Origin: an uncultured Bacteroidales bacterium | Lineage (GTDB): Bacteria; Bacteroidota; Bacteroidia; Bacteroidales; Paludibacteraceae | Direction of reading: 5' to 3' | Length of the DNA: 5,946 nucleotides | Assembly: GCA_937886455.1 (NCBI GenBank) | Contig: CALGCU010000298.1 | Location: 1 to 5,946 of the forward strand | In this document: piece after piece, positions 1 to 5,938 of the stretch | How positions within the stretch are numbered: the first letter of the stretch is position 1 | How the letters are laid out: the number at the start of each line of letters is the position of its first letter | Program-made: the position numbers and the translations under genes | The notes under the pieces: model-generated | Database searches by the model: none | Seen by the model: the letters and a program-made list of their open reading frames with translations, nothing else | Told to the model about the DNA's origin: nothing

Positions 1-222
1 TAATTTCCATTTAGTTGCCTCCAGCATTAGATTTGGCACAATCATTATGAGTGCAACAGTGGCAGTTATCCACTGCCATGACTCTGCGTTGCACCATTTG
101 TGCCACATCAGTTGGTAATCATCATAGACGAGTAATTTGAACACCAGATAGCAACACGCCACTATGCCACAAACAGATTCCAGTACTCTCAGTTTATTGC
201 ATTTAGTAATCATTGTCATCAT
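1..222 (-). CDS. Flippase-like (LPG synthase TM-type) membrane protein, N-terminal part, cut by window edge
   Basis: An open minus-strand frame of 74 codons runs from the ATG at 222 to base 1 with no stop, so the gene continues beyond the left edge. Its ATG shares bases with the TGA of the upstream gtrA-like gene (ATGA overlap), which suggests translational coupling; ATGs at 219 and 213 are alternative starts. The protein has a hydrophobic segment at about residues 13-32 and another at about 56-67. The second ends in PNLMLEATKWKL, which resembles the plN..lEa.KWr signature I associate with the lysylphosphatidylglycerol-synthase TM / YbhN-like flippase-type family of Bacteroidetes. Complete members are polytopic inner-membrane proteins of roughly 300-350 residues, usually of unknown substrate but linked to lipid or lipid-linked glycan translocation. 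The family call rests on one short motif plus the GtrA neighbour. That the frame is a real gene is well supported. Confidence 0.72.
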   Translation of the reverse strand, partial: MMTMITKCNKLRVLESVCGIVACCYLVFKLLVYDDYQLMWHKWCNAESWQWITATVALIMIVPNLMLEATKWKL

Positions 223-707
223 TCTCTAAACGTAAAATACTTTTGGCATATAAAGCTCAGTATAGCCGTGAAGAAGGTGAGCAACATTTTAGAGGGTGTT
301 GGATAGAATCCCCACTCTTCCACCAACAATTTCATACCAGAATAGTTGATAAGTAGATTGATAATCCATACCAAGAAATACCTAAACAGTTGTGAGGTTT
401 CTTTGAGTGAGGAAGATGTAAATGTGACGAATCTTGCGAGGAAGAATCCTGTCATGAGCGTAACCGGGAATGTGATGCATAGTGTTAAGATGTGTGGGCT
501 GATTACCACCCATCCGAAGTCAACATTCTCATGTCCAATGACAAAGTTGTATAAAATAAAGTAAAGCACCCAATCGAAAACGACATTTCCCACCCCACAT
601 ACTCCATATCTATACAACTGAATTGGAATCCACCTTTGAAAAGGAGGATAAAATATATCAATAAACCATGTTATCGACTTAGCCATCAGTTGTAAGATTG
701 GCTTCAT
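219..707 (-). CDS. GtrA-family membrane protein
   Basis: A 162-residue protein with about four membrane helices (roughly 33-56, 71-91, 106-127 and 139-158), as expected for GtrA/DPMS-type proteins. Typical features are the LYRYGVCGVGN stretch at 31-41 leading into helix 1, the RF-aromatic-TF segment after helix 2 (residues 92-96), the FRYF motif starting helix 3 (108-111), and the C-terminal QKYFTF (155-160). Relatives such as Shigella phage GtrA are thought to flip undecaprenyl-phosphate-linked sugars; many chromosomal members have no known substrate. The first 30 residues form an extra amphipathic segment, and Met8 is an alternative start. The stop overlaps the start of a flippase-like gene, so both probably form one operon concerned with envelope lipid or glycan translocation. 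It is divergent from rsmA, and a candidate promoter lies at 851-882. Family call is firm, substrate unknown. Confidence 0.88.
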   Translation of the reverse strand: MKPILQLMAKSITWFIDIFYPPFQRWIPIQLYRYGVCGVGNVVFDWVLYFILYNFVIGHENVDFGWVVISPHILTLCITFPVTLMTGFFLARFVTFTSSSLKETSQLFRYFLVWIINLLINYSGMKLLVEEWGFYPTPSKMLLTFFTAILSFICQKYFTFRE

Positions 708-759
708 GCGTATTTTCTTAGATAATTTATCATTAAACAGGCAATTAATCTGCTTAAAT

Positions 760-791
760 GTTGGTTTTTTAGCGAATAATAAATACCTTTG
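760..791 (+). promoter_or_regulatory. Candidate Bacteroidetes-type promoter for rsmA-corA
   Basis: TACCTTTG at 784-791 matches the Bacteroidetes -7 consensus TAnnTTTG exactly. GTTG at 760-763 is one mismatch from the -33 TTTG, and the spacer is 20 nt. The inferred transcription start near 797-799 would give rsmA a leader of about 140 nt. The element is read directly from the sequence; its use is inferred. Confidence 0.5.
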
Positions 792-831
792 CCGTCACAA
801 ATGTCGTTTTAATTATTCGGGAAAGTATGCT

Positions 832-859
832 TTATCTTTCAATCTTTCGGCAAAGATAA
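832..859. repeat. 8-bp inverted repeat in the gtrA/rsmA intergenic region
   Basis: TTATCTTT (832-839) and AAAGATAA (852-859) are perfect inverted copies separated by 12 nt. The right arm contains most of the minus-strand -7 box TATCTTTG (858-851), and the left arm contains its near mirror TATCTTTC (833-840) on the plus strand. It could be an operator-like dyad, a weak A/U-rich hairpin in the rsmA leader, or chance in A/T-rich DNA. Confidence 0.45.
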
Positions 860-882
860 GTTTTTCTTTTCAAGTTAGCACA
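851..882 (-). promoter_or_regulatory. Candidate Bacteroidetes-type promoter for the gtrA-flippase operon
   Basis: Read on the minus strand, TATCTTTG (858-851) is an exact TAnnTTTG -7 box. A TGTG (882-879), one mismatch from TTTG, lies 20 nt upstream. Transcription would start near 845 and give gtrA a leader of about 138 nt. This is the only exact -7 match on this strand between 708 and 937. The promoter faces the rsmA promoter at 760-791. Confidence 0.42.
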
Positions 883-937
883 TTTTATAGCAAATAATTT
901 ATATAACAAACCAAAATGCCGGACGACCCTTATCAAG

Positions 938-1735
938 ATGAATCAAGTAAAAGCCAAGAAATTTTTGGGGCAACACTTCCTCAAGGATTTGGATATTGCT
1001 CGGCAGATAGCCTTGACGATACCCACATGTGAGCCGACCTCAGTATTAGAGGTAGGTCCGGGCATGGGTGTTCTTACTCAGTTTCTTTTATCCAATCCAT
1101 TGATTGATTTGACGTGTGTAGAGTTAGACCGCGAATCTGTGGTGTATCTTCGTGAGCATTATCCGAATCTTCAGTTGATAGAGGGTGATTTTCTCCGTTT
1201 GGACTTGTCAAAAGTATTTCCGGGTTCATTTTGTTTGACCGGTAATTATCCTTACAACATTTCCAGTCAGATTTTGTTCAAGGCTTTGGAGAATAGGGAG
1301 CGTATCCCTGTGATAACCGGTATGTTTCAAAAGGAAGTAGCCGAACGTGTGGCTTCCAAGCCCGGCAAGAAAGCATACGGTATATTAAGTGTGCTGTTAC
1401 AAGCTTATTATGATGTAGAATACCTATTTACAGTTCATGAACATGTATTTGATCCACCTCCCAAGGTCAAATCGGCTGTCATCCGATTGACTCGGAACAG
1501 CACTCAGTCCTTGGGATGTGATGAGAGTATGTTCAAGACAGTTGTGAAGACAGCCTTTAACCAGCGTCGAAAAACGATGCGTAATTCGCTGAGAGGTTTA
1601 TGCAACAATAATTCCCAGTTGTTATCTGACCCATTATTTAACTTACGTCCAGAGCAACTCAGTGTGGAGCAGTTTGTTGAACTAACCAATTTGATTGTCG
1701 AATCAGGCGTAGCAAGCTCAGCAGACTTGAAGTAA
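938..1735 (+). CDS. rsmA: 16S rRNA (adenine1518-N6/adenine1519-N6)-dimethyltransferase RsmA
   Basis: RsmA (KsgA) transfers four methyl groups from S-adenosylmethionine to two adjacent adenines in the 3' terminal hairpin of 16S rRNA, a late step in 30S subunit assembly; its loss classically gives kasugamycin resistance. At 265 residues the protein has the usual family length. Visible motifs in order: KKFLGQHFL (7-15), SAM-binding motif I EVGPGMG (38-44), acidic ribose contact ELD (62-64), GDF (83-85), catalytic NYPY (103-106, the NLPY/NIPY-type motif IV), FQKEVAERV (130-138), FDPPPKVKSAV (171-181) and FNQRRKTMRNSL (207-218). All key residues are present. The ATG at 938 gives the standard N-terminus just before KKFLGQHFL. 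An earlier ATG at 915 is out of frame. corA follows after 48 nt without an evident promoter, so the two are probably cotranscribed. Confidence 0.97.
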   Translation: MNQVKAKKFLGQHFLKDLDIARQIALTIPTCEPTSVLEVGPGMGVLTQFLLSNPLIDLTCVELDRESVVYLREHYPNLQLIEGDFLRLDLSKVFPGSFCLTGNYPYNISSQILFKALENRERIPVITGMFQKEVAERVASKPGKKAYGILSVLLQAYYDVEYLFTVHEHVFDPPPKVKSAVIRLTRNSTQSLGCDESMFKTVVKTAFNQRRKTMRNSLRGLCNNNSQLLSDPLFNLRPEQLSVEQFVELTNLIVESGVASSADLK

Positions 1736-1783
1736 CCTTAGTAGTAGAAACAGCAGAGTGATAAACTCATAAAATTAGTAAAA

Positions 1784-2734
1784 ATGGCTGAATTAAGAAT
1801 CTTTTACCGAGATGGTCAACGTGTTAAAATTTCCAAGACCTTAGACATATTAAAGCACATCGAGAAGAGAGACATTGTTTGGATAGACCTTATTGATGTG
1901 GCAGTAGAAGTAGAGAGTGAATTAGAGCAATTTCTCAAGATATACATCCAAGAGGACGATGAAATGGAGGAAATTGAGATAAGTTCGCGCTACATTCAGA
2001 CCGAAGATAGTATTGTTGCCAACAGCAACTTCCTTTTAGATAATTTTCAGAGCGAGCCCGTATCATTTATTTTGAAGAATGGTATATTGGTGTCTGTGCG
2101 TGATGTAGAGTTAAAGTCGTTTAATGAGACTGTGAAGAAGATATTTGTGAACACACGTTCGTTCCCTACCGGTTATCATGTGTTGGTCACCTTGTTGGAA
2201 ACGCGTGTGGAATATGACGCAGACATGATTGAGGACACTACCGAGCAGATTACTAATCTATCTAAGACGATGAGCACCAATAGTGATGACCTTGATGAAG
2301 ATATATTGATTCAGATTAAGGACTTACAAGAAAAGGTGATGATACTTCGTCAGAATATTATTGACAAGCAACGTGTAGTGTCAAACATCTTGAAATGTAA
2401 CTTTTTCCCAGAGGAATTGCGTCCACGCTTGACCATGATTATTAAGGACATCAACTCGTTGTTTGAGTACACCCGTTTTGGTTTTGATCGTTTGGACTAT
2501 CTTCAAGATACCTTCTTAGGTCTTGTCAACATCCAGCAGAATAAGATTGTGAAGATTTTTACGATTGTATCGGTGATTTTCCTTCCTCCCACCTTGATTG
2601 CCAGTATGTATGGTATGAACTTTGATTTTATGCCAGAGCTTCATTGGCAGTATGGTTATCCCTTTGCCATCTTATTGATGATAGGTTTTGCCGGAGCGGT
2701 GTTGCTTTATTTCCGTTGGAAGAAATTGATTTAG
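1784..2734 (+). CDS. corA: CorA-family magnesium (divalent cation) channel
   Basis: CorA proteins form pentameric inner-membrane channels that import Mg2+ and in some members Co2+ or Ni2+. The 316-residue protein has the usual layout: an N-terminal cytoplasmic alpha/beta domain (about 1-140), a long charged helical stalk (about 140-250), TM1 (about 254-275) ending in the diagnostic YGMNF with GMN at 277-279, the short periplasmic loop with MPEL (283-286), TM2 (about 290-311), and a basic RWKK tail. The length matches the family and nothing appears truncated. It starts 48 nt after rsmA; the gap is A/T-rich and has no TAnnTTTG element, which supports an operon with rsmA. No Shine-Dalgarno sequence precedes the ATG, only an A-rich tract, as is normal in Bacteroidetes. 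No Mg2+-sensing leader is visible in the short gap. The exact ion preference cannot be read from sequence. Confidence 0.95.
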   Translation: MAELRIFYRDGQRVKISKTLDILKHIEKRDIVWIDLIDVAVEVESELEQFLKIYIQEDDEMEEIEISSRYIQTEDSIVANSNFLLDNFQSEPVSFILKNGILVSVRDVELKSFNETVKKIFVNTRSFPTGYHVLVTLLETRVEYDADMIEDTTEQITNLSKTMSTNSDDLDEDILIQIKDLQEKVMILRQNIIDKQRVVSNILKCNFFPEELRPRLTMIIKDINSLFEYTRFGFDRLDYLQDTFLGLVNIQQNKIVKIFTIVSVIFLPPTLIASMYGMNFDFMPELHWQYGYPFAILLMIGFAGAVLLYFRWKKLI

Positions 2735-2753
2735 CGGGAAACGAAGTAGGTGT

Positions 2754-2803
2754 GTGTTGATCCCTATCTAATTCCTATCTAATGGTAACGGGGATGACAA
2801 TGC
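2754..2803. terminator. Weak hairpin in the convergent corA / HTH-gene junction
   Basis: ATCCC (2760-2764) can pair with GGGAT (2791-2795). After a 2-nt bulge, TTG (2757-2759) pairs with CAA (2798-2800), and weaker G-C and wobble pairs extend the stem outward. It lies between two convergent genes, where a bidirectional terminator is expected. The loop is about 26 nt and no T-run follows on either strand, so this is a low-confidence call. Confidence 0.2.
2763..2784. repeat. Two-copy 11-bp tandem repeat
   Basis: CCTATCTAATT (2763-2773) is followed directly by CCTATCTAATG (2774-2784), which matches at 10 of 11 positions. It lies in the 71-nt junction between the converging corA and HTH genes, within the loop of the weak hairpin described there. 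It is probably a small slippage duplication with no evident role. Confidence 0.6.
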
Positions 2804-2805
2804 CT

Positions 2806-3351
2806 TTAGAGTACACCTATGCTTTGTGTAGGATGGCAATGATTTGTTGTGTCATCGTGCATGTACAAACAGAAATTCACTAAGTATTCATAGAGCTGAT
2901 TTGTTTCCACTCCTATTGAGTGTGCCAAGCGATGTTTCTTTTTGCTGATAGTAGAAACAGCTATGTGAAGAGAATCTGCAATAAGAGTGCGTGGTACTTT
3001 CAAAAGTAACAAAACAGAGAAATGTATATCTTGCTCAGAGAGTTTTGGGTGGGATTTGCGTAAGCGTGTAGCAAAAGCATTGCAATGCATATCCACTTTC
3101 AGTAATAATTCGTCCCAATCCTTGACATCATTTTGCCATCGGAGAAAATATTCATAAAGAACATTCAGAGTTTCGGCTAATTGTTTATGCTGTATTGATA
3201 ATTGGATTTCTTTAGTTTGTTTTGCTTGAAATGCCAGATGCTCATGCTTAGTTAGGAGTATTATGATAACAGATAACAGTACAACTAAGATCATGAACAT
3301 CGCAACATGACCATACTTTAAGAAAGAATCTATGAAATCAGATAGAATCAT
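2806..3351 (-). CDS. Membrane-anchored LuxR-like HTH transcriptional regulator
   Basis: I place the start at the ATG at 3351, giving 181 residues, because it overlaps the TGA of the upstream gene (ATGA). A longer reading from 3399 would add 16 residues and overlap that gene by 52 nt. The protein has one membrane helix (about 17-34), a charged, probably helical linker (about 39-75) that could form a coiled coil, and a C-terminal helix-turn-helix at about 103-148 (LSEQDIHFSVLLLL, then LIADSLHIAVSTISKKKHRL, then IGV). The likely recognition helix is 131-142. This matches the C-terminal domain of Bacteroidetes regulators that end in ...LT..D....L..l.....IA..L.is..sv...r.RL..K.g, usually after periplasmic TPRs and a TM helix. 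No TPR or receiver domain is present here. It probably binds DNA from the membrane, with the 5-TM protein encoded upstream as partner or sensor. Target genes are unknown. Confidence 0.78.
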   Translation of the reverse strand: MILSDFIDSFLKYGHVAMFMILVVLLSVIIILLTKHEHLAFQAKQTKEIQLSIQHKQLAETLNVLYEYFLRWQNDVKDWDELLLKVDMHCNAFATRLRKSHPKLSEQDIHFSVLLLLKVPRTLIADSLHIAVSTISKKKHRLAHSIGVETNQLYEYLVNFCLYMHDDTTNHCHPTQSIGVL

Positions 3352-3875
3352 AAGACAAAAAGCAAAACTATCATTATTACCATATTTAACAAAAAACACT
3401 GACGTCGTAAAGAGATGATTTGTTCATTCTGTTTATCATTGGTTCTTTTTGGCAAGGGAAGCCACACATATATAATCCCTATTATAGATAGCACATCTTT
3501 GACGTTATTGATGATTAAATTTTTCCCGATGAAATCAGAGATATATGATGCAATCACAATGAACATGACAAGAATACCAAAGAACAAATTTTCTATCAGG
3601 ATTCTTTTGTCAGATTCAGCCTCTTTAGAAAGCAAATATAACCTAAGAGTTAGGAAATACAGCATAAAGAAGCCACAATACAGATAACAGATTAGTGCAG
3701 AAGCGCCCTCACTCGGAAGTTCTGATAAAAAGCAATAAACAAGTAGATATAACACAAGCAATAGAGATTCAAAGAGAATGCGATCAATTAATCTTTTGGG
3801 GTTGGGCAAATCCTTTAAAGAAAGATATTGCGATTCTCCAGATTCATTTCTCTTATTTTCTTTCAAATCCATCAT
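3348..3875 (-). CDS. Unrecognised five-helix membrane protein coupled to an HTH regulator
   Basis: I do not recognise a named family. From the ATG at 3875 the protein has 175 residues: a charged N-terminal cytoplasmic-looking segment (1-33, with KENKRNESGES) and about five membrane helices (34-50, 59-82, 95-116, 127-141, 159-175), ending in the membrane with VLLFVL. A basic, Gln/Asn-rich loop (about 143-158) precedes the last helix. An upstream ATG at 3959 would give 203 residues, but I reject it because a strong promoter at 3902-3933 lies inside that extension and the -7 box would place the transcript start near 3896. ATG 3872 is the other possible start. The stop overlaps the start of the membrane-anchored HTH gene, so both are probably made together. 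A role in sensing or in controlling the HTH protein follows only from this arrangement; an enzyme or transporter is not excluded. Confidence 0.72.
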   Translation of the reverse strand: MMDLKENKRNESGESQYLSLKDLPNPKRLIDRILFESLLLVLYLLVYCFLSELPSEGASALICYLYCGFFMLYFLTLRLYLLSKEAESDKRILIENLFFGILVMFIVIASYISDFIGKNLIINNVKDVLSIIGIIYVWLPLPKRTNDKQNEQIISLRRQCFLLNMVIMIVLLFVL

Positions 3876-3901
3876 GATACTACAGGTAATTATATCAAGT
3901 A

Positions 3902-3933
3902 CAAAAGTAGGAAGATAATATAGAATAGACAAA
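3902..3933 (-). promoter_or_regulatory. Strong Bacteroidetes-type promoter for the 5-TM/HTH pair
   Basis: On the minus strand TTTG (3933-3930) is followed after 20 nt by TACTTTTG (3909-3902); both are exact matches to the -33 TTTG and -7 TAnnTTTG consensus. The expected transcription start near 3896 leaves a leader of about 20 nt before the ATG at 3875. It therefore argues against the upstream ATG at 3959 as the start of the 5-TM gene. Confidence 0.68.
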
Positions 3934-4010
3934 CAAAAGGTGGGGCATATCCATTTCACAAACAGCTAATCATCAATGAGATAACTTTCGCTTTATAGGG
4001 CATTTTCACA

Positions 4011-5285
4011 TTATGCTTGTAATTTCCGATTAGGAGATTGGCGTGAGAGGAGTGTGATAACAAGTAGTGTGAAGCAGGTGGTGATTACTCCATCAATTCT
4101 TGCCAGCATATTTTCCGTGAGCATGTTTAGTGCGATGAGAAGGGCAATAAGTGTAGCCAGTTGACGGCATTTCCCTTTATAGAAAAGCGGATAAAGCAGC
4201 CATATTAAGGTGAAGAACAGGGCTATGAGAATACCCATATCAATACATGTGGCAAGATATTGGCTATGCGCGTTGTAGTCACGTTTTGCGAACTCATCCA
4301 TGTGGAAAGAGTAATAAATCGGTTTGAGATATTCCGCATTTGCTCCAGCACCCACTCCGTGCAAGAGATAGTCTTGTGGATTTTGCAATGCCATATACCA
4401 GATATTGATACGAGGTTCCACCACATAGGTAGGCTGAAACTCCTGTATAGATGTGGTTTTCCAATGCAGTTGTTCAAAGCGTGGGTGGAAGTTAAACATG
4501 AGTACGAGAAAGAATATGCTCACGACAGCCACTATGCCTGCAACCCATGCTCGTGTTGTACCTCTCATCGGTTGTAAAAGAGCCACGCACACTATCACCA
4601 ACAATGTAATCAGATTAGCGCGCGATCCACTCATCAGCACACCCATTATCAACAAAAACAGTTTAGCAAAGAAACAGAAGGTGTTTTTTCTGTTATCCGA
4701 GTTGAAAGAGAGATCAAAGTCACGCGATTTGAGTAAGACAATTACAGCGAGATTGATTACTGTACCATAGTAGAAGCGATGTTTGAGAAGCGAGATTTGG
4801 TTGCAATAATAAGTCCACGTACGCACATGTTCCGGCAAATGATGATGCATGCAGATGTAGTCCCAATGCCAAACAATGTACATATAGATGCCATATACAA
4901 ACATAGAAACAATAGTGGTCAGGACAAAACAGTGAGCAATTTGTTTCCAGTTGTACTGTTCGTTCACTCCCCACAAAGCAACCGGCATTATCAAGATGAA
5001 AGACAGGTGGCGTATAAGCATATTCAGAGTGTCCTCTCTATCGATTGACCAAACATAAGACACAGCCTCACAAAGCACCCATAACAACAACAGACAGAGC
5101 GGAATCAATCCTTTGTTCCATTGCAGATTATTTTTGTTTACGAATCGTCCTTCCATGAACCATGTGAGCAACCATAATCCCCATGCATACAAGGACATGC
5201 GAGTGGGGAAAGGCAACATACACGCCGCCACCACAAAAAGCATGTAGTTGACATGACTGATGATATGTAGGTATTTGTTGCCCAT
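4011..5285 (-). CDS. O-antigen ligase-like polytopic membrane protein (Wzy_C family)
   Basis: A 424-residue protein with about 10-12 membrane helices and a large loop between about residues 265 and 340, the topology of the WaaL/Wzy (O-antigen ligase or polymerase) superfamily. Visible signatures: HRFYYGT (169-175), SGSRAN (219-224) in a central helix, the large periplasmic loop with PRINIW (291-296, conserved Arg292) and LLHGVGAG (307-314), and YNAHSQYL (337-344), whose His340 matches the conserved loop histidine of WaaL. WaaL transfers undecaprenyl-linked polysaccharide to lipid A-core at the periplasmic face; Wzy enzymes polymerise repeat units. Sequence alone does not separate these two, but the WaaP-like kinase gene 8 nt upstream favours ligation to an LPS or lipooligosaccharide core. 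The ATG at 5285 gives a normal N-terminus. It appears to be the last gene of the operon, since the region downstream holds only the neighbouring promoter. I see no clear terminator after it. Confidence 0.87.
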   Translation of the reverse strand: MGNKYLHIISHVNYMLFVVAACMLPFPTRMSLYAWGLWLLTWFMEGRFVNKNNLQWNKGLIPLCLLLLWVLCEAVSYVWSIDREDTLNMLIRHLSFILIMPVALWGVNEQYNWKQIAHCFVLTTIVSMFVYGIYMYIVWHWDYICMHHHLPEHVRTWTYYCNQISLLKHRFYYGTVINLAVIVLLKSRDFDLSFNSDNRKNTFCFFAKLFLLIMGVLMSGSRANLITLLVIVCVALLQPMRGTTRAWVAGIVAVVSIFFLVLMFNFHPRFEQLHWKTTSIQEFQPTYVVEPRINIWYMALQNPQDYLLHGVGAGANAEYLKPIYYSFHMDEFAKRDYNAHSQYLATCIDMGILIALFFTLIWLLYPLFYKGKCRQLATLIALLIALNMLTENMLARIDGVITTCFTLLVITLLSRQSPNRKLQA

Positions 5286-5293
5286 AGATAGTT

Positions 5294-5938
5294 TTATTTT
5301 TTATGCTTTCTCCATCTCATTTTCAGTACCAGTCGCACACATTCCTCCTCATCATATCCACGAACTTGTGCATAGGCTCTCGCCATGACCGATAAAGCTT
5401 CATTGTCCGTATCAATTCGTTCAAAATTTCGGCATCCCTTTTTACAATCAATCCTTTGCCCAAAACGCATGCGATTTAAGTCCACAAGTTGAAAACGCGT
5501 ATTTTCCCCAAAAGGTTCAAACAAGACATTACCCATAGAATAATCCGCATGTAAAATACCCCTTTCATGGAGAGCAGCCGTAAAGCGTCCAAAATCAGCA
5601 AAGATGAGCATACGTTGTGGAAAGTCTTTGTCCTTTATCACCTCTTTAAGCACATGTGTGCAGGGGGAGACATGACTAATATAATAACTCTCATGAAGGA
5701 GGAGTCCTTTACGTATCTCCTTATAGGCCACCGGTTTTGGAGTAAGAGCACCCAATCGTTGTGCATAGATAAAAGAACGTCTTGCTTTGCTTGGGGAAAC
5801 AGAATATATGATTCTCCTCCACCATGAGGGGACAGCAAAAGACTTAACCACAAAGTGTTGTCCTATTCTCTTTATAGTGTTTCGCTTTTGATAGATAACA
5901 TCCTTTGATTGAGCAAACACTTCAGTGAGATTCGTCAT
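5294..5938 (-). CDS. LPS core heptose kinase-like protein (WaaP/InaA-type)
   Basis: This 214-residue protein has a protein-kinase-like fold signature of the lipopolysaccharide kinase (Kdo/WaaP, InaA) family. Visible are YQKRN (16-20), the probable ATP-binding Lys32 in FVVKSF, the catalytic loop LHERGILHADYSMGN (123-137) with His130, Asp132 and Asn137, and the metal-binding LVDLN (151-155, Asp153). Such enzymes phosphorylate core sugars of LPS on the cytoplasmic side of the inner membrane. The catalytic loop reads HAD rather than HGD, and DLN replaces the DFD of classical kinases; I associate DxN with Bacteroidetes members. The ATG at 5938 is only a provisional start. The frame is open to the window edge (codons GCA, CTA before the ATG), and relatives I recall carry some extra residues before the YxxRN motif, so the true start may lie outside. 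The gene ends 8 nt before the O-antigen ligase-like gene, which implies one operon. Confidence 0.87.
   Translation of the reverse strand: MTNLTEVFAQSKDVIYQKRNTIKRIGQHFVVKSFAVPSWWRRIIYSVSPSKARRSFIYAQRLGALTPKPVAYKEIRKGLLLHESYYISHVSPCTHVLKEVIKDKDFPQRMLIFADFGRFTAALHERGILHADYSMGNVLFEPFGENTRFQLVDLNRMRFGQRIDCKKGCRNFERIDTDNEALSVMARAYAQVRGYDEEECVRLVLKMRWRKHKK

Noticed and set aside
706..897. 63-codon plus-strand ORF in the gtrA/rsmA intergenic region
   Set aside because: Low-complexity composition with no recognisable motif, and it spans both promoter candidates and the inverted repeat. A chance open frame is more likely.
2747..2819. TAGGTGT / ACACCTA inverted pair around the convergent junction
   Set aside because: A 7-bp match across about 60 nt is too short and too far apart to be a convincing terminator or operator.
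3348..3399. Possible frameshift splitting one fused membrane-HTH protein into two ORFs
   Set aside because: The junction is a clean ATGA stop/start overlap with no homopolymer run, and the second protein has its own complete TM helix after a plausible N-terminus. Two coupled genes explain this better, though a fused homolog elsewhere would reopen the question.
3943..4010. Imperfect direct repeat (GGGCAT...TTTCACA at 3943-3960 and 3998-4010) flanking the promoter-proximal gap
   Set aside because: The copies need a 4-nt gap to align and there is no mobile-element or attachment-site context, so chance similarity is likely.
4223..5048. Several open frames on both strands inside the O-antigen ligase-like gene
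   Set aside because: They overlap a 424-codon gene with clear family motifs. Their translations are Cys/His-rich and lack domain features, as expected for shadow frames.
5567..5853. Open frames on both strands within the LPS kinase gene
   Set aside because: The kinase motifs (HAD...N, VDLN) are in the 5294-5938 frame; the others carry no conserved signal.
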